This document shows positions 9,375-18,106 of a DNA stretch of 64,000 bases, in pieces. Position 1 is the first letter of the stretch. Each line of letters begins with the position of its first letter. The position numbers and the translations under genes were made by a program. The notes beneath the pieces were generated by a model. The model saw nothing but the letters and a program-made list of their open reading frames with translations. It did no database searches and was not told the DNA's origin. Source of the stretch: G965215145 sp965215145 (GTDB lineage Bacteria > Bacteroidota > Rhodothermia > Rhodothermales > JANQRZ01); assembly GCA_965215145.1 (NCBI GenBank), contig OZ244038.1, forward strand, positions 1,550,001-1,614,000, read 5' to 3'.

Positions 9375-9758
9375 TTAATCTCCTGCGTTCTCGATGGCGT
9401 AGCCTGCCTCCTTCCACCCCCCGAAGCCGCCGTCCATCGAGGCCACGTTCGTGTAGCCCATCCGCCGGAGGTTGTCGGCGGCGAGGGCCGAGCGGTAGCC
9501 GCCCCCGCAGTAGAGCACGATCTCCGCGTCGAGGTCGGGGAAGCGCTCCTCGGCGTCGCGCTCGATCACGCCCTTGCCGAGGTGGACGGCGCCGGGTACG
9601 TGACCGCGCGCCCACTCGCTCTCCTCGCGCACGTCCACGAGGGCGAAGCCGTCGCCGCGCTCGCGGCGGGCGTGGACGGCCTCGACGTCGGTCTCGGGGA
9701 CGCGGGCGCGGGCCTCGTCGACGAGGCGGACGAACCGGGGGGCGTGCTGTTTGGACAT
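9375..9758 (-). CDS. Single-domain rhodanese-like sulfurtransferase
   Basis: A 127-residue rhodanese fold with the entry motif LVDVREESEWARGHVPGA and the active-site loop CGGGYRS, which puts the persulfide-carrying cysteine at C84. Enzymes of this kind move sulfane sulfur between small thiols or proteins in the cytoplasm. The 3' end carries a short tandem duplication (AACGCAGGAGAT twice, around 9365-9389) that straddles the stop codon. A GTAGGGGC palindrome lies just upstream of the start. Confidence 0.88.
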   Translation of the reverse strand: MSKQHAPRFVRLVDEARARVPETDVEAVHARRERGDGFALVDVREESEWARGHVPGAVHLGKGVIERDAEERFPDLDAEIVLYCGGGYRSALAADNLRRMGYTNVASMDGGFGGWKEAGYAIENAGD

Positions 9759-9773
9759 GGGGGAAGGGGAGTG

Positions 9774-9801
9774 GTAGGGGCGTATCGCAATACGCCCCTA
9801 C
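9774..9801. repeat. GTAGGGGC palindrome, copy 3
   Basis: A 28-bp hairpin with a 12-bp stem (ends GTAGGGGC/GCCCCTAC, inner arm GTAT) and a 4-base loop. It sits in the 60-bp gap between yjbQ-like and rhodanese genes, both on the minus strand. Confidence 0.9.
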
Positions 9802-9818
9802 TACGGAGGGCGCTCCGA

Positions 9819-10253
9819 TCAGGTGCCCCGTTCCACCTCGCCGAAGGCCGTCACGACGAGGGTGCGGGGGCCGGGGTGGTCGCGGTGCTCGCAGAGGTAG
9901 AGCCCCTGCCACGTCCCGAGCGCGAGGCGGCCGGCGCGGACGGGGATCGTGACGCCGCTGCCGAGCAGGGAGGCTTTGAGGTGGGCCGGCATGTCGTCCG
10001 GGCCTTCGAGGCTGTGCTCGTAAGGAAAGTCCTCTGGGACGGCCTGCGTGAAGTGCCGCTCGAAGTCGCGGCGGACGTCGGGGGAGGCGCGCTCGTTGAG
10101 GGTGAGCGCGGCGGAGGTGTGCTGGATGAACACGTGGCACAGGCCGACCCGGAGCCGCGACAGCGCGGGCACGGCAGCCACCACCTCGTCACCGACGAGG
10201 TGGAAGCCGCGGGGGTGCGGGCGGAGCGTGACGGTCTCCTGGAGCCACAGCAC
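9819..10253 (-). CDS. YjbQ/UPF0047-family protein
   Basis: The 144-residue protein matches the UPF0047 family from end to end. It shows FIQHTSAALTLNE, HSLEGPDDMPAHLKASLLG and GTWQGLYLCEHRDHPGPR, which carry the conserved histidines and acidic residues of the fold. Some members have weak thiamine-phosphate synthase activity; the physiological role is uncertain. It lies 10 bases downstream of the mltF-like gene on the same strand, so the two are probably co-transcribed. Confidence 0.9.
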   Translation of the reverse strand: MLWLQETVTLRPHPRGFHLVGDEVVAAVPALSRLRVGLCHVFIQHTSAALTLNERASPDVRRDFERHFTQAVPEDFPYEHSLEGPDDMPAHLKASLLGSGVTIPVRAGRLALGTWQGLYLCEHRDHPGPRTLVVTAFGEVERGT

Positions 10254-10262
10254 GGCGCGCGA

Positions 10263-11897
10263 TCAGGTCCCGCCCATCATGCCCTCCAGCGGCGGACGCT
10301 CGGGGCGCGCCGGTCGCGTGTCGAGACCGGCGGCCACGGCCTCCTCCGTCACGAACTGGCGGTAATGGTCGAACCGCTCCAGGATGAGTTCGACGTAGGT
10401 CACCGGCTCGAGCCCGCGCGAGAACCCGTAGCGCACGACGGGGTCGCTGTAGACGGCGGGGTTCGACTTCTGGAGCAGCCAGAACGCCACGTCCTCCCAG
10501 ACGGTGTCGTCGGCGCCGTTCTTCGCGGTGAGGCGGCGGGCGTCCTCGACGTGGCCGTGCCCGGTGTTGTAGGAGGCGAGCACGAACTTCAGCCGCTCGG
10601 CCTCGTCGGGGATCTTCTCTCCCCAGTATTCCGCGAGCCACTCCAGGAAGCGGACGGCGCCGGCCACGTTGTCGGCGGGGTCGTACGGATCGGTGACGCC
10701 GTACTGCCGGGCCGTCGGGGGCATGAGCTGGAGGAGCCCCGTGGCGCCGGCCCACGACTGCGCGCGCGGGCGGAAGCGGCTCTCCTGGTACGCCTGCGAG
10801 GCCAGCAGCCGCCAGTCCCAGCCCAGCGCGTCGGCCCCCTCGCGGAAGAGGTCGTCGTAGTCGGAGAGCACACCGGTCTCGCTCGACAAGTACTTGCTGT
10901 CGACGCGCTCGCGGTAGCCCTTCCGGTCCACGAAGTACTTCCGGTAGAGGTTGGCCTTCAGGCCGGGGTTCCCCTCGATGAACGCGTTCAGCGCCTCCTG
11001 CAATTGCGGCGCGTTCTGGCGGACGGCCCAGGCCACCGTCGCCTCGTCGCCGAGCGTGGGCACCACGGCGAGGTTCGAGTACTTCTCGGCCTGGAGCTCG
11101 GCCAGCCGCTCCGGTGCCACCGTGAGGTCGACGCGGTTGTAGGCCACGCTGCGGATCAGCTTCTCGGCCGTGACGCCGTCGACCTCGACGACGTAGATGT
11201 CGCCGGTGAGGCTGTCGGAGAGCTCGACGAGGCGGTCCTCGAAGGGGGAGCTGTCGGAGACGTGGACGGTCTCGCCGGCGAGCTCCTCCGGGGTGCGGAT
11301 CAGGCGGGCGCGGAGCTCGACCTGCTCCGGGAGCTCGCCGGCGCGGAGGTCGTCGACGTCGACGTCGTTGCCCCCCTCGATCCGCTCGGCCAGCCCGAAC
11401 GAGGTGTCGGACGCCTCGGCCCCCTCGACGATCACGGAGTCCACGGAGTCCGGCAGCTCCGGCGCCCCGACGGACTGCACCACCGTCGGGCGGGTCTCGT
11501 AGAGCGCCGTCGTGAACCGGACGTTCAGGCTGTCGGCTACGCTCGGGACCACACGCGCGGCGACGACGTCGCCCTCGCCGGCGTTGAGGAGGTAGAACAG
11601 GCTGTCGCGGCTGCCGACGACGCGGACGCGGAGGGCCAGGTCGTTGGCGTCGGCGAACTCCCGGAGCATGTCGTACTCGAACCCGAGGGGGAGCCCGCGG
11701 TAGAGGAAGTACGAGGTCGAGTTGAACATGCTCAGCACGACGAGCGTGTCGCGCTCGAGGATGGCGTCGAGGTCGCGCTCGATGGGGGCGGGGAGGTCCG
11801 CGAGGTCGTCGCCGTCGCCCGCGCAGCCGGCCGTGAAGACGAGGGCGGCCAGCAGCAGGAGCGGGGCGGCGAGGGCGGTCAGGGAGCGGGGGCGCAT
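10263..11897 (-). CDS. MltF-like membrane-bound lytic murein transglycosylase (lipoprotein)
   Basis: The 544-residue protein has a lipoprotein signal with lipobox FTAGC (C25). A periplasmic solute-binding (SBP_bac_3) domain covers about 45-320, and an SLT transglycosylase domain covers about 355-520. The SLT domain carries the catalytic glutamate in SQAYQESRFRP (E372), then GATGLLQLMP and SYNTGHGH. This SBP-plus-SLT layout and length match MltF, which cleaves peptidoglycan glycosidic bonds at the outer membrane and is regulated through its N-terminal domain. It follows the patatin gene by 13 bases and precedes yjbQ by 10, forming a three-gene minus-strand unit. Confidence 0.9.
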   Translation of the reverse strand: MRPRSLTALAAPLLLLAALVFTAGCAGDGDDLADLPAPIERDLDAILERDTLVVLSMFNSTSYFLYRGLPLGFEYDMLREFADANDLALRVRVVGSRDSLFYLLNAGEGDVVAARVVPSVADSLNVRFTTALYETRPTVVQSVGAPELPDSVDSVIVEGAEASDTSFGLAERIEGGNDVDVDDLRAGELPEQVELRARLIRTPEELAGETVHVSDSSPFEDRLVELSDSLTGDIYVVEVDGVTAEKLIRSVAYNRVDLTVAPERLAELQAEKYSNLAVVPTLGDEATVAWAVRQNAPQLQEALNAFIEGNPGLKANLYRKYFVDRKGYRERVDSKYLSSETGVLSDYDDLFREGADALGWDWRLLASQAYQESRFRPRAQSWAGATGLLQLMPPTARQYGVTDPYDPADNVAGAVRFLEWLAEYWGEKIPDEAERLKFVLASYNTGHGHVEDARRLTAKNGADDTVWEDVAFWLLQKSNPAVYSDPVVRYGFSRGLEPVTYVELILERFDHYRQFVTEEAVAAGLDTRPARPERPPLEGMMGGT

Positions 11898-11910
11898 AGG
11901 GCAGGAGAGA

Positions 11911-12810
11911 CTAAGCGGTGGTAACGGGGGCGGGGCGGCCCTCAGCCATGAGGGCGCGGAGGCGGGGGAGCGCGGCGGTCATCGCCGCCTCGCCGGCGGC
12001 GATGGACTCCTCGGCGCGGGTGTACCCCGTCAGCAGCGTGATGGCGGCGGGGAAGCTCGGGCGGAGGACGAGTTCGGGGCGGGCCTCGCGGAGGCGGGCC
12101 TCCGTCAGCGCGGCGACGGAGACGAACGCGGCCTCCCACACGTCGCGCACGCCCGGCGGCGCCAGCGGCAGCTCCATCGGCGTCGCCACGGCGGGGCGCT
12201 CCTCCGGCGGGATCGGGGCGCCCTCGGGGAAGTGCGGCAGCACGTCCACCGCGAGGACGACCTCGGCGCCGAGCGCGCGGGCGTGGTCGGCGGGGACGTT
12301 GTTGAGGATGCCGCCGTCGACGAGCCGGCGGCCGTCGCGCTCGACGGCGGCGAACACGCCGGGGATCGACATCGTCGCGCGGAGGGCCGGCACGACGAGG
12401 CCGTCGCGGAAGAGGACCTCGCGGCCGGAGTTGAGGTCCACCGTCGAGATCGCCAGCGGCCGGCGGAGCTCGTCGAACCGGAGCGCCGCTCCGAACTGCT
12501 CGGTGAGGTACGCCTCGAACCGCCGCCCCGAGAACAGCGCCCGCAGCGACGGGATCCGGTCGGCGAGGCGGATCAGCCGCGTCGCCCGCGCGCGCTCCAG
12601 CACCTCGGCCTCGATGGCCTCACCGCTGAGCCCCGCCGCGTACGCCCCGCCGATGAGCCCGCCCATCGAGGTCCCGGCGACGACGTCGGCCGCGATCCCC
12701 GCCCGGTCGAGCGCCTTCAGCACCCCGACGTGGGCCAGCCCCCGCGCGCCGCCCCCGCCGAGGGCGAGGCCGAGGCGCGGCTGCGCAGCGTCGGGGGAGG
12801 GAGCTTGCAT
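11911..12810 (-). CDS. Patatin-like phospholipase (RssA type)
   Basis: This 299-residue protein has the patatin catalytic set: the glycine-rich oxyanion loop GGGGARG (18-24), the nucleophile elbow GTSMG with S48, and VDGG with D165 as the second dyad residue. Such proteins hydrolyse acyl esters of phospholipids. The lack of a signal peptide and the short length match RssA/YchK-type cytoplasmic members. It leads a minus-strand group with the mltF-like and yjbQ-like genes. Confidence 0.9.
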   Translation of the reverse strand: MQAPSPDAAQPRLGLALGGGGARGLAHVGVLKALDRAGIAADVVAGTSMGGLIGGAYAAGLSGEAIEAEVLERARATRLIRLADRIPSLRALFSGRRFEAYLTEQFGAALRFDELRRPLAISTVDLNSGREVLFRDGLVVPALRATMSIPGVFAAVERDGRRLVDGGILNNVPADHARALGAEVVLAVDVLPHFPEGAPIPPEERPAVATPMELPLAPPGVRDVWEAAFVSVAALTEARLREARPELVLRPSFPAAITLLTGYTRAEESIAAGEAAMTAALPRLRALMAEGRPAPVTTA

Positions 12811-12939
12811 ACGAGGGAGCTAGGGGAGGCTAAAGGAGGTGGTACGCGCGGGAGGCCGGCTCGTGATCCAAGCTCGCCCCGGGTAGGCCCCGCGCGGGTG
12901 AGTTGTGGGTAAACTCGTCGCCCCGCTCCCTTCGCGCCC

Positions 12940-13734
12940 ATGCCCACTCTCACCGACCAGGCTCTCACCGACCAGACGGTCCTCATCACCGGCGCCTCCG
13001 CCGGTATTGGGTCGGCCTGCGCCGAGGCGTTCGCGGCCGAGGGCGCCCGCCTCGTCCTCACGGCCCGCCGTGCGGCGCGCCTGCGCCGAGTCGCCGACGC
13101 CCTCCGCGAGCGCCACGGCGCCGACGTGCTCCCGCTGGTCTTCGACGTGCGGGAGGTGGCGGCCGTGGACGACGCGCTCGGGGGCCTGCCGCAAGCGTGG
13201 GCCGGCGTGGACGTGCTCGTCAACAACGCCGGGCTCTCGCGCGGGCTCGACCCCGCCTACGAGAACACCCCGGAGCAGATCGACCAGATGGTGGACACCA
13301 ACGTGAAGGGGCTGCTGTGGGTCACCCGCGCCGTCGTGCCGGGGATGCTCCGGCGCGGGCGCGGCCACGTCGTCAACGTCGGCTCGACGGCGGGGCACGA
13401 GGTCTACCCCGGCGGCACCGTCTACGCCGCCACCAAGCACGCCGTCGGCGCCATCACGCGCGGGCTCAAGATGGACCTCCACGGCACCCCCATCCGCGTC
13501 TCGACCGTGGACCCCGGCCTCACCGAGACCGACTTCTCCCTCGTCCGCTTCGACGGGGACCGCGCCCGCGCCGACGCCGTCTACGCCACCACCACGCCGC
13601 TCACCCCGGAGGACGTGGCCGACGCCGCCGTGTGGGTCGCCACGCGGCCGGCGCACGTCAACGTCGCCGAGGTGGTCCTGACGCCGACGGCGCAGTCCTC
13701 GGCCACGATGATCGCGCGGGAGCCCGTAGGATAA
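12940..13734 (+). CDS. SDR-family NAD(P)-dependent oxidoreductase (YdfG-like)
   Basis: A 264-residue classical short-chain dehydrogenase. TGASAGIG at 17-24 binds the cofactor, NNAG is at 95-98, and the catalytic S149, Y162 and K166 (YAATK) are all present. The arginines after the second strand (TARRAARLRR) favour NADP(H). The sequence style is that of 3-hydroxy acid dehydrogenases such as YdfG, which oxidise serine or related hydroxy acids, but the substrate cannot be read from sequence. It is divergent from the patatin gene. Confidence 0.88.
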   Translation: MPTLTDQALTDQTVLITGASAGIGSACAEAFAAEGARLVLTARRAARLRRVADALRERHGADVLPLVFDVREVAAVDDALGGLPQAWAGVDVLVNNAGLSRGLDPAYENTPEQIDQMVDTNVKGLLWVTRAVVPGMLRRGRGHVVNVGSTAGHEVYPGGTVYAATKHAVGAITRGLKMDLHGTPIRVSTVDPGLTETDFSLVRFDGDRARADAVYATTTPLTPEDVADAAVWVATRPAHVNVAEVVLTPTAQSSATMIAREPVG

Positions 13735-13736
13735 GC

Positions 13737-13774
13737 GAGCGGGGGACGACGCGTCGGCGCCGCCCCCCGCTCGT
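13737..13774. terminator. Hairpin between convergent genes, probable bidirectional terminator
   Basis: CGAGCGGGGG at 13737-13746 pairs perfectly with CCCCCGCTCG at 13765-13774, starting just after the SDR stop codon. The beta-helix lipoprotein gene ends on the other strand at 13800. There is no long T run, as expected at this GC content. Confidence 0.6.
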
Positions 13775-13799
13775 TCGGAGGCTACCGGGCCGGATGGGC

Positions 13800-14720
13800 C
13801 TAGCTCGGGGGGAGCTGCATCGTGCGGTTACCCACGAACACGTTCGAGCCGTTGAGGTCCTCGTAGTCGTCCTCGAGGTAGTAGATCACGTTCGACGCGA
13901 ACCGGTTCTCCGCCGAGCCGACGCTGGCCTGGATCCCCGTCCCGAACCCGATGAGGACGTTGTTCGAGACCCGGTCGAGACTCGGGCCGGCGGGGTCCGG
14001 CGTGTCTGGGGCGGGGTTGTAGCAGACGCCGAGGAGGCCGTTCTCGCTGGCCTGCGCGAGGTTGCCCATGAGCTGGTTGCGCGTGCTTCCGCCGCCGCGG
14101 ACGAAGAAGCCGAGGTTGGTCTCGTAGGCGCTGTTGCCGAGCAGCCGCGCGCCGACCGTGTCGAGCAGGAGGAACCCGACCTGTGGCGGGACGCCGTTGG
14201 CGGGGTCGGCAAACTCGTCGCCGCCGGCAACGCGGACGCCGGCCACGCCGACGCGCCGGCTCCCGACGACGGCCACGCCGACGCCGAACGTCTCGAGCGC
14301 GCCGCCGCGGACGAGCACGCGCTGCACGCCCTCGATCACGACACCGCGCCCCTCCTTATTGCCGGGGCCGGTGATCGTATGGTTGTTGAGGTCGAGGAAG
14401 ACGCCGCTGGCCTGGATCACGATGCCGTCGGCCTCGGCGCTGAAGTCGGCCTCGACGACGTAGAGCCCAGGCTCGGTGATGACCGTTGGGCCGGTGATGG
14501 AGACGGGCAGGACCTCGACCTGATCGGCGACGGTCGCTGCTGAGGGAACATCATCAGCCATAGCCGCCTCGATGGTCTGGTCTACGAAGGCCGTAAAGGC
14601 CGTGGCGTCGGCGGCAGTCTGGTCCGGTGCGGTGAGGCCCCCGTCGTCGCAGCCCGTGAAGAGCAGCGCGATGAGCAGGGTGAAGGCGCCGAGGCGGACG
14701 CGGGAGGTGAGGAAAGGCAT
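13800..14720 (-). CDS. Lipoprotein with right-handed beta-helix repeats
   Basis: The 306-residue product starts at MPFLTSRVRLGAFTLL, with lipobox LFTGC. From about residue 85 it has successive short rungs typical of parallel beta-helices (GIVIQASGVFLDLNNHTI, GRGVVIEG, VLVRGGALETFG, NNVLIGFGTGIQ). Such folds are common in polysaccharide lyases and surface adhesins. No catalytic site is visible, so an enzymatic role should not be assumed. A longer in-frame opening to 14774 is rejected because the signal sequence begins at 14720. Confidence 0.75.
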   Translation of the reverse strand: MPFLTSRVRLGAFTLLIALLFTGCDDGGLTAPDQTAADATAFTAFVDQTIEAAMADDVPSAATVADQVEVLPVSITGPTVITEPGLYVVEADFSAEADGIVIQASGVFLDLNNHTITGPGNKEGRGVVIEGVQRVLVRGGALETFGVGVAVVGSRRVGVAGVRVAGGDEFADPANGVPPQVGFLLLDTVGARLLGNSAYETNLGFFVRGGGSTRNQLMGNLAQASENGLLGVCYNPAPDTPDPAGPSLDRVSNNVLIGFGTGIQASVGSAENRFASNVIYYLEDDYEDLNGSNVFVGNRTMQLPPS

Positions 14721-14871
14721 GGGGAGGGGGGAGGTTGAGTGGGGAAGGCGGAGTGCGCCGTAGCGCGGAGCCAACGTCGCCTCCCTCCCTCCACAGCCGC
14801 TTCACGAACCCGTCACGGCCCCCTCATAAAGCTGTAACAGTTCGCTTCGCCCGCGGGTCCTCGACCGTGTG

Positions 14872-14899
14872 GTAGAGACGTAGCGTGCTGCGTCTCTAC
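14872..14899. repeat. GTAGAGAC variant of the palindrome family, copy 4
   Basis: A 28-bp hairpin of the same length and layout as the GTAGGGGC elements, but with ends GTAGAGACG and CGTCTCTAC. Both arms carry the matching change (GGGGC to GAGAC, GCCCC to GTCTC), so pairing is kept. It lies between the dynamin-like gene and the beta-helix gene, both on the minus strand. Confidence 0.75.
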
Positions 14900-14918
14900 G
14901 GGCTGGCCGGGAGGATTC

Positions 14919-16748
14919 TCAAACCTCCGCCTCGCCGTAGCGGGCCCGAACGTCGCGGCGGATCGCCGTGGCCTCCTCGGTCAGCGTGGTGTGCTGCCCG
15001 TTTAGTTCGGCCAGCGCCTCGCGCTCTCGCTCGACGAGGTCGGCGACGGGCTGGACGAGGGCGCGGACGGCGCCGAGCGCCTCGCGGGCCTCCTCCGCGA
15101 ACGCCCCGTCGAGGCCGGCGCGGAGGTCCCGGCGCAGCTCGGCCACGCGGTCCTCGAACTCGCGGACGGCCTTGCGGCGCTCGCGCGGGAGCAGCCAGAA
15201 CCCCGCCACCGAGAGCGCCCCCGCCGCGATCAGCCCCCCCGTCACGTCGAGCGCCGAAGCGGCCACGACGACGCCCACCACGGCCCCGATCCCGACGGCG
15301 GCGGCCTGCGTGCCAGCGAAGAGCGTCGCCGCGTTGCGGGCGTTCTCGAGGAGCCGCCGGGCCTCCTCGCGGAGGTCGTAGCGCTCGACGTGGCGGCGGG
15401 CCTCGCGGCGGACGTCCTCGAACGTGGCCTCGCGGTCGTAGAGGAAGCTCTGCGGCGGCGCGGCGCCCGGCCCTGCGGGCTTCGGCGTCCGCTGCGCCTG
15501 CTCGGCGGCGAAGGCGTAGGCCCGGTTCCAGAGCGCGAGCACGCGGCGGAGCAGGGCGTCCACGGCCTGCCCCATGGCCGCCTCGACCTCGCGCTCGGAG
15601 TCGCGGAGGACCTGCCGGACGAACTCCTCCTTGAAGGCGTCGCGGTCCCGGAGGAGCCGGAGGCCGGAGAGCCGGATGGTGTCGTCGAGGAAGCGGGTGC
15701 CGCGCCGCTCCATCGCGCCGAGCACGGCCTCAACCTCACCGAGGTGGTGGGCGGTGTCGGCCTCCAGCGCCTCGGCCTCGGCGGCGAAGTCGGCTTCGAG
15801 GGCGTCGAGCGCGCGGGCGTCGGCGTCGAGCACGGCGCGGCGGGCGTCGAGCCGCTCGGCGAGGCCGCCGAGGAGGCGGTCGGCGGCTTCGAGCGGGGCC
15901 GTGAGCTTCAGCGCGAGGCGGTCGCGGCCGGTGAGGGCCTCCGTCAGGAACGCCTCCAGCTCCGCGAACCCGCTCGCCGCCCACTCCCGCTCGTTGAAGC
16001 CGCCGCCCTTCGCCGCGCGGGCCTGCCGGGCGCTCACGGGGAACACCCGCGGCGCGAGGTCCAAGAGCCGCTCGAACCCATCACGGACGTGGCCGATCAC
16101 CTGCTCCAGGTCGGCCGGGCTCGCCGCGAGGTCGGCCTTGTTGAGCACGACGACGAGCTGCCGCCCCCAGCCGCCGCGGATGAACTCGAGGAACTGCCGC
16201 TCGCTCTCCGAGAGCGGCCGGTCGAACGACGTCACGAACAGGACGAGGTCGGCGCGGGGGATGAAGTCCTCGGTGAGCGCCTGGTGCTCGCGGACGATGG
16301 AGTTGGTGCCGGGGGTGTCCACAAGGGTGAGCCCGCGCAAGAGCGGCGCCGGCACCGTCCGCTCGGTGACGTATTCACCACGCCGGTGGGTCTCGCTGCG
16401 CTCGCCGTGGCGGAGGATCGTGATCCGGTCCGTCGTCGGGACGGGGCCCTCCTCCATCACCCCCTCACCGAAGAGGGCGTTGAGCGCGCTCGACTTCCCC
16501 GCGTTGAACTCCCCGACGACGACCACGAGGAAGCCCTCACCAAGGTGCCGCCGCAGGTCGGCGAGGCGGCGGAGCGTGTCGTCCTCGCTGCCGGCCGTGC
16601 GGAGGGCCGCTTCGAGGTCGCTGAGCAGCGCCCGCTCTCGGTCCAGGAGGGCCTCGGCGGCGGGGTCCACGAGGGCGGCGTCGGCCCGGAGTGGCGTGGG
16701 TTCGGGCCCTGGCGTGGGGGGGGAGGAGGCGTCCGTCAGTCCGGACAT
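14919..16748 (-). CDS. Bacterial dynamin-like GTPase
   Basis: The 609-residue protein has a GTPase domain at about 70-300: the P-loop GEFNAGKSS (79-87), the switch threonines in PVPTTDRI, DTPGTNS and NKADL. A long helical stalk with charged heptads follows. Two adjacent hydrophobic stretches near 490-540 (AAAVGIGAVVGVVVAAS and GGLIAAGALSVAGFWLLP) form the membrane-inserting paddle. This matches bacterial dynamin-like proteins that remodel or protect membranes. The frame opens further to 16976, but MSGLTDASS is the first start close to the conserved part. The partner often seen next to such genes is absent. Confidence 0.88.
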   Translation of the reverse strand: MSGLTDASSPPTPGPEPTPLRADAALVDPAAEALLDRERALLSDLEAALRTAGSEDDTLRRLADLRRHLGEGFLVVVVGEFNAGKSSALNALFGEGVMEEGPVPTTDRITILRHGERSETHRRGEYVTERTVPAPLLRGLTLVDTPGTNSIVREHQALTEDFIPRADLVLFVTSFDRPLSESERQFLEFIRGGWGRQLVVVLNKADLAASPADLEQVIGHVRDGFERLLDLAPRVFPVSARQARAAKGGGFNEREWAASGFAELEAFLTEALTGRDRLALKLTAPLEAADRLLGGLAERLDARRAVLDADARALDALEADFAAEAEALEADTAHHLGEVEAVLGAMERRGTRFLDDTIRLSGLRLLRDRDAFKEEFVRQVLRDSEREVEAAMGQAVDALLRRVLALWNRAYAFAAEQAQRTPKPAGPGAAPPQSFLYDREATFEDVRREARRHVERYDLREEARRLLENARNAATLFAGTQAAAVGIGAVVGVVVAASALDVTGGLIAAGALSVAGFWLLPRERRKAVREFEDRVAELRRDLRAGLDGAFAEEAREALGAVRALVQPVADLVEREREALAELNGQHTTLTEEATAIRRDVRARYGEAEV

Positions 16749-16813
16749 GGAGGCGGGGGAAAGGGGGCGCGTTAACCCGCCGCTGCGGCGGTCTGTTCGC
16801 GGGGTTACGGGGG

Positions 16814-16847
16814 ATTGGGAAAGTTCGCACGAAGCTCCGTACTTTAT
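16814..16847 (+). promoter_or_regulatory. Candidate Bacteroidota-type promoter for the outer-membrane protein gene
   Basis: ATTG at 16814-16817 and TACTTTAT at 16840-16847 lie 26 bases apart start to start, matching a -33/-7 pair of the TTG/TAnnTTTG type. The leader to the ATG at 16968 would be about 115 bases, long for this window. Confidence 0.4.
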
Positions 16848-16967
16848 CGGACCCGCCGGAACACCCCCCCAGGCGGCGACTAAGAGGCTGCTGAAAGGCG
16901 CCCCGCAGGCCCGTTCTCGCGCCTCACCCACCTCCGAGTCCCTTTCTACCACCCACAGAGGACCCCC

Positions 16968-18023
16968 ATGCTGCACTTGGCACTCGCGGCTCTACTCGCT
17001 GGATCGTTCGCCACCCCCACCCCCGATGCCCCCACCGGTGGGGAGGAGGAGAAGCAGAAGATGGTGCTCCGCACCGAGGCCCCCGTCGGCGTCGCTGCCG
17101 ATGAGGACGACGCCATCGTCAACGACACGTACTCCTTCGGGCGCTCTGAGGACACGCCCATCAAGCTCTGGGTCGCCTACGCCTATGGCGAGGTGGACAA
17201 CGCCTTCTGCGCGGACGGGAGCGAGTTCAGCGACGAGTCGTGCAGCTCTGATTTGGACCCCGTCGCCAACGGAGACCTCGGTGACATCACGACACAGCGC
17301 GCCTTCGTGGGCGCGCAGATCAACGCGCTCAACCTCCGCAACCTCAAGGTAGGCGTCGGCGCGCAGCTCGTCTTCGCTCAGAACCAGTTCGAAGGCCGGT
17401 TCGTCGGACCTACGATTAACCCCACGACGGGGGACGTGATCTCGCCGCCCCGGCGGGTCACGAACGACAGCGACTTCGGCCTCCAGAACGTGAAGATGTT
17501 CGGGCAGATCCGCGGCCGCACGCTCGGCATCCACGGCGGCTACATCCTCGACCTCGGAGAGGAGGTGAACGAGGAGGCGGACGAGGTCGCTGTGTCGGAC
17601 GAGCGCGACGCCGTCTTCTTCGGGGCCGACTTCGACTACCCGGCCGAGTGGATCCGCCTCTTCGGCGGCATCGACTACTTCAACCTCCTCGACGACTCGG
17701 ACACGCCGGCCGACGAGCAGGACGTCAAGTCGAACCTCATCGTCTTCAACGCCGGTGCCGGCATCAACATCAGCTGGATCGAGATCGGCGCGGCCGTCAT
17801 CATGCGCACGAACATCAATGACAACCAGCTCGGCGGTCGTGGCGGTGGGCACCACGGTGCGGTCGCGCCGTACGTCCGGTTGTCCCCGCCGTTCCTCCCC
17901 GTCGCAATCTCGGCGAAGGGGGCGGTGCTCAACGAGTACGCCGACTACGGCTTCTCGATGGGCGGCGCCAACGACTTCGTGACGACCCGCGGCTTCACCG
18001 TCTCGGCTTCGCTCGGCTTCTAA
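16968..18023 (+). CDS. Predicted outer-membrane beta-barrel protein
   Basis: The 351-residue product has a signal peptide (about 1-16) and an acidic linker, then alternating amphipathic strands such as IKLWVAYAYGEVD, LKVGVGAQLVFAQNQ and LGIHGGYILDLG. It ends in FTVSASLGF, a terminal aromatic of the kind recognised by the BAM machinery. The composition (many D, N, G) and barrel-like ending support an outer-membrane location. No specific porin family is recognised. A strong terminator follows, so it is probably monocistronic. Confidence 0.65.
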   Translation: MLHLALAALLAGSFATPTPDAPTGGEEEKQKMVLRTEAPVGVAADEDDAIVNDTYSFGRSEDTPIKLWVAYAYGEVDNAFCADGSEFSDESCSSDLDPVANGDLGDITTQRAFVGAQINALNLRNLKVGVGAQLVFAQNQFEGRFVGPTINPTTGDVISPPRRVTNDSDFGLQNVKMFGQIRGRTLGIHGGYILDLGEEVNEEADEVAVSDERDAVFFGADFDYPAEWIRLFGGIDYFNLLDDSDTPADEQDVKSNLIVFNAGAGINISWIEIGAAVIMRTNINDNQLGGRGGGHHGAVAPYVRLSPPFLPVAISAKGAVLNEYADYGFSMGGANDFVTTRGFTVSASLGF

Positions 18024-18047
18024 GCCCGTAAGCGACGGCCAGATCTC

Positions 18048-18090
18048 GGGGCCGCCCGGAGAACCTCCCACGGTTCCTCCGGGCGGCCCC
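18048..18090 (+). terminator. Strong hairpin terminator after the outer-membrane protein gene
   Basis: The left arm at 18048-18065 (starting GGGGCCGCCCGGA) pairs with 18072-18090 over 18 bp with one bulged base, around a 6-base loop. A pyrimidine-rich tract with scattered T follows. The next gene starts at 18107, right behind it. Confidence 0.8.
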
Positions 18091-18106
18091 TCCCGTTCCC
18101 CCTCCC

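Noticed and set aside
9365..9389. Short tandem duplication (AACGCAGGAGAT) over the rhodanese stop codon
   Set aside because: It is only 12-13 bases with one mismatch and has no effect on the protein beyond the last codons, so it is noted in the gene entry only.
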